This document shows positions 1 through 7,937 of a stretch of 64,000 nt of DNA, in pieces (the stretch's first letter is position 1; each line of letters begins with the position of its first letter). The stretch lies in the NCBI RefSeq assembly GCF_004001065.1, contig NZ_BIML01000004.1:186001-250000 (forward strand). The letters are read 5' to 3'. The stretch comes from Paenibacillus xylaniclasticus. Lineage in GTDB: Bacteria > Bacillota > Bacilli > Paenibacillales > Paenibacillaceae. The position numbers and the translations under genes were made by a program. The notes under the pieces are model-generated. The model was not told the DNA's origin and did no database searches. It saw nothing but the letters and a program-made list of their open reading frames with translations.

Positions 1-768
1 GATGTAATCGGCAACAACATCGCGAACGTAAATACGGTTGGTTTTAAAGCCGGTCGCGTTATGTTCAAAGATATTCTGAGCCAAAGCGTAGCAGGTGTTA
101 CTGCACCGGTAGAAGAGACTACAGGTGGTACGAATGCAAAGCAGGTTGGTCTTGGCGTATCCATCGCAGCGATCGATACGCTGCATACGGCGGGCAGCGC
201 GATGACAACTAACGTTCCGACGGACGTTCGGATTGACGGCGACGGATTCTTCGCTGTAAAAGCGAACGATGATCAAGAAGCACCATTCTTGACGCGTGCC
301 GGAAACTTCTATCTGGATGCCGCACGTCAGCTTGTCACGGCAGACGGATATTTTGTACAAGGGGTTGGCGGAGTAAATATCATCCTAAATGAAGACGTCA
401 CATCTTTCTCGATTTCGCAGGATGGCACCATTGTCTCGATTAGCGCGGACGGCACAGCCGAGCCGACCGAATATAAGATCGGCGTCGTTAAAGTGACGAA
501 TCCAAGCGGTCTTGAGAAAGTTGGCAGCAACATGTATCGGGTAACGCCAAACGCAATTCTAGAGGGAAATGACTTCGATGTAATTGAAGCGAACAGTGCC
601 TTGAATGGTACTGGTGCTATTATCGCTGGCCAGCTCGAAATGTCGAACGTCGACCTGACGAATGAATTTACGGAAATGATCGTAGCACAGCGCGGATTCC
701 AAGCGAACTCCCGCATTATTACGACTTCCGATGAAGTGCTGCAAGAAGTCGTTAACCTGAAACGATAA
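1..768 (+). CDS. flgG: Flagellar hook/rod protein FlgG (B. subtilis hook-protein locus), 5' end outside window
   Basis: Structural protein of the flagellar rod/hook filament outside the membrane. The frame is open from the first base, and its first residues include NIANVNTVGFK, the conserved N-terminal polymerisation motif of the rod/hook family, so only a short N-terminal piece is missing. The C-terminus has the matching motif (SNVDLTNEFTEMIVAQRGFQANSR) that packs against it; the last residues are VVNLKR. At this position, before swrD-fliL-fliM, B. subtilis has the gene now called flgE (earlier flgG), so this may be the hook protein rather than the distal rod protein. Family is sure, the paralogue name less so. 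Confidence 0.88.
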   Translation, partial: DVIGNNIANVNTVGFKAGRVMFKDILSQSVAGVTAPVEETTGGTNAKQVGLGVSIAAIDTLHTAGSAMTTNVPTDVRIDGDGFFAVKANDDQEAPFLTRAGNFYLDAARQLVTADGYFVQGVGGVNIILNEDVTSFSISQDGTIVSISADGTAEPTEYKIGVVKVTNPSGLEKVGSNMYRVTPNAILEGNDFDVIEANSALNGTGAIIAGQLEMSNVDLTNEFTEMIVAQRGFQANSRIITTSDEVLQEVVNLKR

Positions 769-878
769 GCTTGGCCGCGGAGGAGGTTAATCATCCGCCT
801 TCTCCGCGGATCTAGCCAATGCTTACGAAGCCTGCTCTGGCGTATATACCGGAGTGTGTGCAGCATAGGAGGAAGCGT

Positions 879-1106
879 ATGATTGGCTTAACTCGATTGA
901 ATGGAACGAGCTTCGTTATTAATGCATTATTAATTGAGACGGTTGAAGAGACGCCTGACACGCTTATTACGCTAACAACTGGCAAGAAATTACTTGTTCT
1001 CGAAAAGTCTTCGGAAGTGATTTCGCTCGTTCAGAGCTATCTTCAAACAATTGGCGTCGTTGCGGCGACCACAAAGAGCGAGCAAACGGAGGGACCCTCG
1101 ACATGA
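879..1106 (+). CDS. swrD: FlbD/SwrD family flagellar protein
   Basis: Small (75 aa) FlbD-family protein. In B. subtilis SwrD supports swarming by raising flagellar motor power, probably at the stator. The protein opens MIGLTRLNG and carries the family's TLITLTTGKKLLVLE core. The ATG follows AGGAGG by 6 bases, which favours it over an upstream in-frame start that lacks a site. Its stop codon overlaps the fliL start. Same position as in the B. subtilis fla/che operon. Confidence 0.85.
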   Translation: MIGLTRLNGTSFVINALLIETVEETPDTLITLTTGKKLLVLEKSSEVISLVQSYLQTIGVVAATTKSEQTEGPST

Positions 1107-1570
1107 AAAAAATGTTACCGTGGTTAATCTCGATCCTATTAGCGATTACGCTAATTGCGATCGTCGCCATCATATTGTTAAACTCGATGTTTGACGACTC
1201 CGGCGACAAGAAAACCGTTACGGAGCCGGCGAAAGTAGAGGCGTTGTCTGCCGATGAGCGAGTAGAAGTCACTTCTGAATTGAAAGATATTAAACGCAAT
1301 ACGTTGGACAACGATTACATACTGATCGCGAACTTCGCGTTCCAATTGGACAGCAAGAAATCGAAGGAAGCGTTCGAGAAAATTAAAGATATTCAAATTC
1401 GTCCAATCGTAAACCGCGTCATCGCGGATATGACGGTCGACCAGCTGAACGGCTCGAAAGGTCAAGATCTGTTATCCTCGAAGCTGCTCAACTTGATCAA
1501 CCAAGAGCTTCCTGAGAAACAAAAACTGGTGAAGGTCGATATTACCTATTTCCTCTTGAGCCAAATTTAA
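1103..1570 (+). CDS. fliL: Flagellar basal-body-associated protein FliL
   Basis: Single-pass membrane protein of the flagellar motor that sits beside the stator. A strong transmembrane helix at about residues 5-27 (LPWLISILLAITLIAIVAIILL) is followed by an extracytoplasmic domain of about 125 aa with the family pattern of a conserved DYILIANFAFQLDSKKSKEAF block and a C-terminal VDITYFLLSQI. Length (155 aa) is usual. It overlaps the upstream swrD stop by 4 bases, suggesting translational coupling, and precedes fliM as in other Bacilli. Confidence 0.9.
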   Translation: MKKMLPWLISILLAITLIAIVAIILLNSMFDDSGDKKTVTEPAKVEALSADERVEVTSELKDIKRNTLDNDYILIANFAFQLDSKKSKEAFEKIKDIQIRPIVNRVIADMTVDQLNGSKGQDLLSSKLLNLINQELPEKQKLVKVDITYFLLSQI

Positions 1571-1605
1571 TCCATTGACCGGTATACCTGTAGGGGGGTG
1601 AGAAT

Positions 1606-2607
1606 GTGGTTGATGTGTTATCGCAGAATGAAATCGATGCGCTGCTTGCAGCTCTTTCATCAGGCGAGATGGATGCCGAGGAGCTGAAAAAAGAAGATAC
1701 GCAGAAAAAAGTACGCGTATACGATTTTAAGCGGGCGCTTCGATTCTCGAAGGATCACATCCGCAGCTTAACGCGTATTCACGAAAACTTTGCGCGATAT
1801 TTGACAACCTATTTCTCCGCGCAGCTGCGGACATTCGTCCAGATCAGCGTCGTGGACGTCGAGCAGCTTCCGTATGATGAGTTCATCCGTTCGATTCCGA
1901 AGATGACGATTCTGAACATCTTCGAAGCGGAGCCGCTCGAAGGACGGATGGTACTGGAGGTTCATCCGAACGTCGCATACGCCATGTTAGACAGGCTGCT
2001 TGGCGGCCAAGGTACAGCACCTTCCAAAATGAACGCTCTGACTGAGATTGAAATGACGGTCATGGAGCGGATATTTAGCCGGGCATTCGACAGCTTGCAA
2101 GAGGCTTGGAAAACCGTGCTTGATATTTCTCCTCGTCTGGAGGCGCTGGAGACGAATCCGCAGTTTATGCAAATTGTATCACCGAATGAAACGATAGCAC
2201 TGATCTCATTAAGCACCAAAATCGGGGATACGACGGGGATGATCAATCTATGTATTCCACACGTCGTTATCGAGCCGATCATGCCGAAGCTTTCCGTGCA
2301 TCACTGGTTCGTGTCGCAGAAGAAATCGCGTTCACCTGAAGAAGTGGACGTGCTGGAGCAGCGACTGAATCGAGCGCAGCTGCCGATTACCGTCGAGTTA
2401 GGAGAATCGGAGATTAACATCCACGAATTCCTTAACTTGAATGTAGGCGACGTTATTACGCTAAACAAGCCGGTAGGCGAAGGACTAAACATAAAAGTCG
2501 GCAACAAGCTCAAATTTATCGGAAGTCCTGGCTCGATCAAAGATCGGGTGGCCGTGCAGGTTGACGAAATTGTCAGCGAAGGAGTAGAGGAAGAACATGA
2601 CGAGTAA
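1606..2607 (+). CDS. fliM: Flagellar motor switch protein FliM
   Basis: C-ring switch component that binds phosphorylated CheY and turns the motor. The N-terminal LSQNEIDALLAALS (about residues 5-18) is the CheY-P binding segment. A CheC-like middle domain contains LDRLLGGQG (about 126-134), and the C-terminal 80 residues form the FliN/SpoA-type domain (VELGESEINIHEFLNLNVGD). Length 333 aa matches the family. The start is GTG, preceded by an AGGGGGGTG stretch; an ATG two bases earlier is out of frame. The 3' end overlaps fliY by 11 bases. Confidence 0.95.
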   Translation: MVDVLSQNEIDALLAALSSGEMDAEELKKEDTQKKVRVYDFKRALRFSKDHIRSLTRIHENFARYLTTYFSAQLRTFVQISVVDVEQLPYDEFIRSIPKMTILNIFEAEPLEGRMVLEVHPNVAYAMLDRLLGGQGTAPSKMNALTEIEMTVMERIFSRAFDSLQEAWKTVLDISPRLEALETNPQFMQIVSPNETIALISLSTKIGDTTGMINLCIPHVVIEPIMPKLSVHHWFVSQKKSRSPEEVDVLEQRLNRAQLPITVELGESEINIHEFLNLNVGDVITLNKPVGEGLNIKVGNKLKFIGSPGSIKDRVAVQVDEIVSEGVEEEHDE

Positions 2608-3886
2608 AGACTACTTGAGTCAGGAAGAGATCGATGCTTTGCTCCGGCAATCGTCAGGCGATTCGGAGCCTGAACAAGCCGGTGATCTTGAGGCCGGTGA
2701 TCTTATTGAGGGAATTGAAAAATATTTAAGCAACATCGAACAGGATGCTCTCGGTGAGATCGGTAATATCACGTTCGGCAGCGCGGCGACTGCATTGTCT
2801 ACGCTGCTTGGCAAGAAAGTTGATATCACGACACCGCAGGTGACGCTCGTAAAGCGTTCTGAGCTCAAAAAGGTGTTTCCGAAGCCGCATGTGGCTGTGT
2901 CTGTCGAATACGTGGACGGCTTCCAAGGCATTAACTCCCTCGTTATTAAGACGCACGACGCACAGGTTATCGCCGATCTGATGCTGGGCGGCGAGGGCAA
3001 TGTACCTCCAGGAGAGTTGAATGAGATTCATATAAGCGCTGTTCAAGAGGCAATGAACCAAATGATGGGGTCCTCGGCAACATCGATGTCGACGATCTTC
3101 AATCGTTTTGTTAACATTTCACCTCCGGGCATCAATATTTTGGACGTAGAAGGCGGTAACGGCGTTAATTCACTGCCGCAAGAGGACGTGTTCATTAACG
3201 TCTCGTTCCGACTGATGATTGGTGACTTGATTGATTCGACGATTATGCAGCTGCTGCCAATTTCGTTCGCGAAGCAAATGGTTGCAACACTCATGGGAGG
3301 TATGGATGAAGAGCCAGCCGCCGCTGCTGCGTCTACGCCAGCTGCTACGGCAGTACCTGAAGCAGCTGCAGCGGCTCCAGTGCAAGATACGGCTTCAGTA
3401 CCTCCTGTGCACGCACAACAGCCGCCAGCGTATGCACAGCAGCCACCGGCGTACGCACAGCAGCCTCCTATGTATTCGGAGCAGCCGCCGATGTATGCAC
3501 AGCAGCCGCCGATGTATGCGCCGCCTCAAGGGCCGAATACATACGGACAAGTGCCAAATCGTAACGTTAATGTTCAGCCTGTCCAGTTTGCAAATTTCCA
3601 AGGAGCACCATATGTTCAGTCAGACGACACAAATCTAAATTTGCTTCTCGACATTCCGCTCAAAGTAACGGTAGAATTGGGTAGAACCCAAAAGCAGATC
3701 AAGGAGATTTTAGAATTGTCGCAAGGCTCGATTATTGAGCTGGACAAGCTCGCTGGTGAACCGGTTGACATTCTGGTTAACAACAAGCTGATCGCGAAGG
3801 GCGAGGTCGTCGTCATCGACGAGAACTTTGGTGTCCGCGTTACGGATATCGTAAGTCAGTGGGACCGCATGCAAAAAATTCAATAA
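2597..3886 (+). CDS. fliY: Flagellar switch phosphatase FliY with repeat-containing linker
   Basis: C-ring protein that also dephosphorylates CheY-P. Order: N-terminal CheY-binding peptide LSQEEIDALLRQ (about 5-16), CheC-like phosphatase domain with both D/S-x3-E-x2-N sites (DALGEIGN and SAVQEAMN), a linker of about 110 residues rich in Ala, Pro, Gln and Tyr, and a C-terminal FliN domain (LNLLLDIPLKVTVELG onward). At 429 aa it is about 50 longer than the B. subtilis protein; the excess is in the linker, which carries five copies of a 7-residue unit. It starts inside the end of fliM, so the two are probably coupled. Confidence 0.95.
   Translation: MTSKDYLSQEEIDALLRQSSGDSEPEQAGDLEAGDLIEGIEKYLSNIEQDALGEIGNITFGSAATALSTLLGKKVDITTPQVTLVKRSELKKVFPKPHVAVSVEYVDGFQGINSLVIKTHDAQVIADLMLGGEGNVPPGELNEIHISAVQEAMNQMMGSSATSMSTIFNRFVNISPPGINILDVEGGNGVNSLPQEDVFINVSFRLMIGDLIDSTIMQLLPISFAKQMVATLMGGMDEEPAAAAASTPAATAVPEAAAAAPVQDTASVPPVHAQQPPAYAQQPPAYAQQPPMYSEQPPMYAQQPPMYAPPQGPNTYGQVPNRNVNVQPVQFANFQGAPYVQSDDTNLNLLLDIPLKVTVELGRTQKQIKEILELSQGSIIELDKLAGEPVDILVNNKLIAKGEVVVIDENFGVRVTDIVSQWDRMQKIQ
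3413..3517 (+). repeat. Five 21-nt tandem repeats inside fliY
   Basis: Five consecutive 21-base units encode AQQPPAY, AQQPPAY, AQQPPMY, SEQPPMY and AQQPPMY, in frame, followed by a partial APPQGP. Units differ by synonymous and a few non-synonymous changes. The repeats lie in the flexible linker between the phosphatase and FliN domains, so copy-number change would lengthen the linker without a frameshift. Confidence 0.95.
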
Positions 3887-3909
3887 CATCCTAGGGGGAA
3901 ATTTGAACG

Positions 3910-4272
3910 ATGGCAAACCGTATTTTGATCGTAGATGATGCAGCATTTATGCGTATGATGATCCGCGATATTTTGACGAAGAACGGATATGAAGTTGTCG
4001 GAGAAGCGCCGGATGGCTCGGTAGCTGTTGAGAAGTTCAAGGAGCTGAAGCCGGACTTGACGACGATGGATATTACGATGCCGGAGATGGACGGAATCGT
4101 CGCTCTGAAAGAAATTAAGAAGATCGATCCGAACGCTAAAGTTATTATGTGCTCCGCAATGGGTCAGCAAGCGATGGTTATCGATGCGATTCAAGCAGGC
4201 GCAAAAGACTTTATCGTGAAGCCGTTCCAAGCAGACCGGGTAATTGAAGCCATTAAGAAAACACTCGGTTAG
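3910..4272 (+). CDS. cheY: Chemotaxis response regulator CheY
   Basis: Single receiver domain (120 aa) that carries the phosphoryl signal from CheA to FliM. Acidic pocket at D9-D10, phosphoacceptor D54 in TTMDITMPEMDG, and the conserved Lys in DFIVKPF near residue 104. The switch Thr/Ser position is Ser (MCSAMG), common in Gram-positive CheY. RBS-like AGGGGGAAA precedes the ATG. Located between fliY and the export genes as in B. subtilis. Confidence 0.96.
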   Translation: MANRILIVDDAAFMRMMIRDILTKNGYEVVGEAPDGSVAVEKFKELKPDLTTMDITMPEMDGIVALKEIKKIDPNAKVIMCSAMGQQAMVIDAIQAGAKDFIVKPFQADRVIEAIKKTLG

Positions 4273-4284
4273 GCCATTCTTATT

Positions 4285-4911
4285 ATGAAGAAGAACCAGA
4301 TTCGAATCGCGGCGCTCGCGACAGCCATAATGCCTATGACGGCATTGAGGGCTGCCGCGGCGTCCGAAGGACTGGAGAAATCGGATACGGTACAGCCTGC
4401 GACTTATGGCAGTATGACAGGGAATCTCGTAACCGTACTGATCGCACTTGCAGTCGTTATCGGACTTATCATTTTTGCAATCAAGTTTTTGGCACGCCGT
4501 AACAGAGGATGGGGGACGAATCGAGCGCTCCGCGCACTCGGTGGAATTCCTCTAGGACAGAACAAGTCCATTCAAGTTGTTGAGTTAGCCGGCAAGGTTT
4601 ATGTCGTCGGTGTTGGCGATGACGTCAAATTAATCGACCGGATCGATGATGCGGTGGATGCGGCTAGAATTATTCAAGAGATGGAACAAACGAGCGGCGC
4701 GGGCTGGAATTCAGCGGCGTTCTCGGATCTGATGAACCGATTCCGCAATCGTGGCAATCAAGCAAGCTCCGAGTCGAAGGGATCGAACGAAGGGCCAGAT
4801 TTCGAGCTCATGCTGCGCCAGAAGCTGGATGAGCAGTCGCAGCGCAAACAGCAGGTCGAAACACTGCTTCGCTCCTCAAATCAAAGCGATCGGTTGATGG
4901 ACGATGAATAA
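4285..4911 (+). CDS. fliZ: Flagellar biosynthetic protein FliO/FliZ
   Basis: Membrane protein that helps assemble the FliP part of the flagellar export gate. An N-terminal signal-like segment (about 1-27) precedes the transmembrane helix VTVLIALAVVIGLIIFAIKF (about 50-69). A cytoplasmic FliO domain (RALGGIPLGQNKSIQVVELAGKVYVVGV) and a polar C-terminus follow. Length 208 aa. The ribosome-binding site before this ATG is weak, so coupling to cheY, 12 bases upstream, is likely. Its stop overlaps the fliP start. Confidence 0.88.
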   Translation: MKKNQIRIAALATAIMPMTALRAAAASEGLEKSDTVQPATYGSMTGNLVTVLIALAVVIGLIIFAIKFLARRNRGWGTNRALRALGGIPLGQNKSIQVVELAGKVYVVGVGDDVKLIDRIDDAVDAARIIQEMEQTSGAGWNSAAFSDLMNRFRNRGNQASSESKGSNEGPDFELMLRQKLDEQSQRKQQVETLLRSSNQSDRLMDDE

Positions 4912-5668
4912 AAAATGGATAGTTGCAGCCGGCGTTGTGCAGCTCGTGTTGTGGGGCTTGTTTCAATCCCATGCTTATGCGGAACCGCTGCCGAATATTA
5001 GCATTGATATTGGTGACGGCTCTGATTCAGCGACGCCAGGCACTAGTGCAATATCGATCCTGCTGCTGCTGACCGTACTTAGCATCGCGCCGGCAATTCT
5101 CGTACTGATGACAAGCTTTACCCGAATCGTCATCGTGCTTGGATTTGTTCGGACGTCGCTCGGTACTCAGCAAATGCCTCCTAACCAGGTGTTGATCGGC
5201 CTTGCGATGTTTCTTACCTTCTTCATCATGTCGCCTACACTTGCCCAAGTGAACGATGTTGCTCTTCAACCGTATTTGAAAGGTGAAATCACTCAGACAC
5301 AGGCGCTTGAGAAAGCGGCAGAGCCGATGAAGAAGTATATGTTCTCGCAAACCCGTGAGAAGGATTTGCTGCTCTTTATCAAATATACGAAGACGGAGAA
5401 ACCGGAAAGCTATCAGGATATCCCGATTACGGTTCTCGTTCCTGCATATGCGATAAGTGAGCTTAAAACAGCGTTTCAGATGGGCTTTATGATTTTTATC
5501 CCATTCTTAATTATTGATATGATCGTTTCCAGTACGCTGATGGCGATGGGGATGATGATGCTGCCACCGGTCATGATCTCGCTGCCGTTCAAGATTTTGC
5601 TGTTCATCCTCGTCGATGGATGGTACTTGGTCGTCAAGTCGCTGCTAATGAGTTTTAATATGACCTAG
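4904..5668 (+). CDS. fliP: Flagellar export gate protein FliP
   Basis: Core subunit of the FliP-FliQ-FliR type III export channel. N-terminal signal peptide ending near AYAEPLP (about residue 25), then hydrophobic segments; hallmark sequence SFTRIVIVLGFVRTSLGTQQMPPNQVL (split here by its two halves SFTRIVIVLGFVRTSLGTQQ and MPPNQVL) and the C-terminal FMIFIPFLIIDMIVSS motif are both present. Length 254 aa is typical. It overlaps fliZ by 8 bases. Confidence 0.95.
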   Translation: MNKKWIVAAGVVQLVLWGLFQSHAYAEPLPNISIDIGDGSDSATPGTSAISILLLLTVLSIAPAILVLMTSFTRIVIVLGFVRTSLGTQQMPPNQVLIGLAMFLTFFIMSPTLAQVNDVALQPYLKGEITQTQALEKAAEPMKKYMFSQTREKDLLLFIKYTKTEKPESYQDIPITVLVPAYAISELKTAFQMGFMIFIPFLIIDMIVSSTLMAMGMMMLPPVMISLPFKILLFILVDGWYLVVKSLLMSFNMT

Positions 5669-5688
5669 CGGAAAGGAACGAGCATGCG

Positions 5689-5958
5689 ATGAGTGCGGAA
5701 TTTATTATCGGGTTGGCTGGTGAAGCGGTATTCATCATTTTGAAGACAAGCGCACCAATGCTAGTCATCGGCCTTGCAGTTGGCTTGATTGTCAGTATCT
5801 TTCAAGCGACGACACATATTCAGGAACAGACGCTTGCGTTCGTGCCGAAGATCGTAGCTGTATTCGTGGCCATGATTTTCTTCGGACCGTGGATACTGAA
5901 TACGCTGGTCGACTTTACGTATAACATTTTGAATAACTTGTACAAATACATCGGATAG
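5689..5958 (+). CDS. fliQ: Flagellar export gate protein FliQ
   Basis: Small (89 aa) two-helix subunit of the export gate that packs around FliP/FliR. Visible features are the helices at about 13-36 and 48-70 and the family signature ATTHIQEQTLAFVPKIVAVF. GAAAGGAA lies upstream of the ATG. Its place between fliP and fliR is conserved. Confidence 0.95.
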   Translation: MSAEFIIGLAGEAVFIILKTSAPMLVIGLAVGLIVSIFQATTHIQEQTLAFVPKIVAVFVAMIFFGPWILNTLVDFTYNILNNLYKYIG

Positions 5959-5971
5959 GCTGGTTAAAAGA

Positions 5972-6763
5972 ATGGAGCTGATCGAACAGGGGTTCCCTAT
6001 TTTTTTGCTAATCTTTTGTCGAATGACAGCATTTTTCGTCGTCGCCCCGGTCTTCTCTATGCGTGGAGTTCCAACAACCTTTAAGATCGGTCTTGGCTTC
6101 TTCATTTCGCTAATCGTTTTTCTTACTTACGGAGTGAAGGAAACCGCTGTATTGGATGCGACATATATATTGCTTGTTTTTCGCGAAGTATTAGTCGGTC
6201 TGCTTCTAGGCTTTGTCGTCTATTTGTTCTTCACGGTTGTCCAGACGGCCGGTGCCTTAATGGACATCTCAATGGGCTTCGCCATGTCTAACGTCGTCGA
6301 CCCTCTTACCGGGGCAGCATCACCGATCATGGGTAATTTGAAGTATATGATTCTGATTCTGGTCTTCTTATCGATGAACGGGCATCATTACTTGTTGACA
6401 TCCTTAATGGACAGCTATCAATGGCTGCCGCTCGATAACGACCTGTTCTCAGAAATCTATGACGGCAAAGTATCCAATTTCATCGCTGTCACGTTTACCG
6501 AAACGTTTATGCTGGCTTTCCAGATTGCATCGCCGATTCTAGTTGCGATGTTTCTGACAGACGTAGCACTTGGCTTCCTAGCGAAGACAGCGCCGCAATA
6601 TAACGTATTCATAATCGGCATGCCGCTAAAGATCCTCTTAGGATTGTTTATGCTCGTACTTGTTCTACCGACGATGTCGGGAGTACTAGAGCATTTGTTC
6701 ACGGCCATGTTTGATCGATTGAATAGTCTGCTTGCCATGATGAAGAGACCGGATGCCGGATAA
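5972..6763 (+). CDS. fliR: Flagellar export gate protein FliR
   Basis: Polytopic export-gate subunit (263 aa) with about six hydrophobic helices. Family motifs include FCRMTAFFVVAPVFSMRGVP near the N-terminus, the FREVLVGLLLGF segment and GFAMSNVVDPLTG. It follows fliQ by 13 bases and precedes flhB. The ATG chosen places the first helix directly at the N-terminus, as in the family. Confidence 0.94.
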   Translation: MELIEQGFPIFLLIFCRMTAFFVVAPVFSMRGVPTTFKIGLGFFISLIVFLTYGVKETAVLDATYILLVFREVLVGLLLGFVVYLFFTVVQTAGALMDISMGFAMSNVVDPLTGAASPIMGNLKYMILILVFLSMNGHHYLLTSLMDSYQWLPLDNDLFSEIYDGKVSNFIAVTFTETFMLAFQIASPILVAMFLTDVALGFLAKTAPQYNVFIIGMPLKILLGLFMLVLVLPTMSGVLEHLFTAMFDRLNSLLAMMKRPDAG

Positions 6764-6811
6764 TGAACGGTCTGACTGAAGGCACCAGCGCCCAATGTAG
6801 GAGGTGACCGC

Positions 6812-7921
6812 ATGACAGCGAGCAGACCGCAGTATCGATTGAAGCTCGATCTTCAGCTGTTTAACCAGGAGAAGACCGAGAAAGCAACACCGAAGAAGCA
6901 GCGTGAGGCTCGTGAGAAAGGGCAGGTCGCCAAATCCAACGAGTTGCCAGGAGCCTTCATCTTTTTGTTCGTATTCATGAGCTTTGCCATGATCGGTCCT
7001 TATTACAAGAGCAGGCTTCTATCGTTATTCGGTGATTTATTCGAGGATTGGCTGACGATGGAGCTGACGACCGGCAATGTGATGTCGCTGTTTACGGAAC
7101 TGCTGACCGAAATGCTAATCATACTGGCGCCGGTGTTCGCAATTGCCGTCGTCGTAGCTCTATTGGCCGGTTATATGCAGGTTGGGTTCTTGTTGACAGG
7201 GAAGTCATTGGCGCCGAAGTTCAGCAAGCTCAATCCGTTAAAGAATGTTAAGGAAATGCTATCCCTGAAGACGCTTGTCGAGTTTCTCAAAAATATGCTG
7301 AAGCTGATTGTTATTGGTCTCATCGTATTTATAACCTTAAAAAGCGAATGGGGACGCATACTTCAACTGGATACGCTTCCTGTTACTTATCTACTCAGCT
7401 TTACAGGTGGTATAGCACTAAAGCTTGGTATTGAAGTTGGGGCAGTACTCGTCGTGCTTGCGATCGCAGACTACTTCTATAACAAATATGAGCATAACAA
7501 AAGCTTGAAGATGTCTAAGCAGGATATTAAGGACGAATTCAAAACGACCGAAGGTAACCCGCTGATTAAAGGACGAATTCGAGAACGTCAACGGAAGATG
7601 GCCATTCAGCGGATGATGCAGGAAGTGCCGAAGGCCGATGTCGTCATTACGAACCCGACACACTTCGCCGTCGCCCTGAAGTACGATGCTTCCAAGATGG
7701 AAGCCCCGGTCGTAATTGCCAAAGGTATGGATTACGTGGCACTGCGTATACGGGAAAAAGCCAAGGAGCACGGCGTCATTACGATGGAAAACAAGCCGCT
7801 CGCCAGAGCGCTGTACGACCGATCGGAAATCGGCGATTCGATTCCTTCGGATCTGTTTCAAGCGGTGGCTGAAGTGCTGGCATATGTATATAAGCTGAAA
7901 GGTCGAGTGAAATCATCTTGA
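6812..7921 (+). CDS. flhB: Flagellar export switch protein FlhB
   Basis: Export apparatus protein that switches substrate from rod/hook to filament type. N-terminal EKTEKATPKKQREAREKGQV (about 20-39) is the family signature; four membrane helices follow, then a cytoplasmic domain with the self-cleavage site NPTH (residues 281-284, within VVITNPTHFAVAL). Length 369 aa. AGGAGGTGA precedes the ATG. All residues expected for autocleavage are present. Confidence 0.96.
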   Translation: MTASRPQYRLKLDLQLFNQEKTEKATPKKQREAREKGQVAKSNELPGAFIFLFVFMSFAMIGPYYKSRLLSLFGDLFEDWLTMELTTGNVMSLFTELLTEMLIILAPVFAIAVVVALLAGYMQVGFLLTGKSLAPKFSKLNPLKNVKEMLSLKTLVEFLKNMLKLIVIGLIVFITLKSEWGRILQLDTLPVTYLLSFTGGIALKLGIEVGAVLVVLAIADYFYNKYEHNKSLKMSKQDIKDEFKTTEGNPLIKGRIRERQRKMAIQRMMQEVPKADVVITNPTHFAVALKYDASKMEAPVVIAKGMDYVALRIREKAKEHGVITMENKPLARALYDRSEIGDSIPSDLFQAVAEVLAYVYKLKGRVKSS

Positions 7922-7937
7922 AACGGGGGAACACTTC

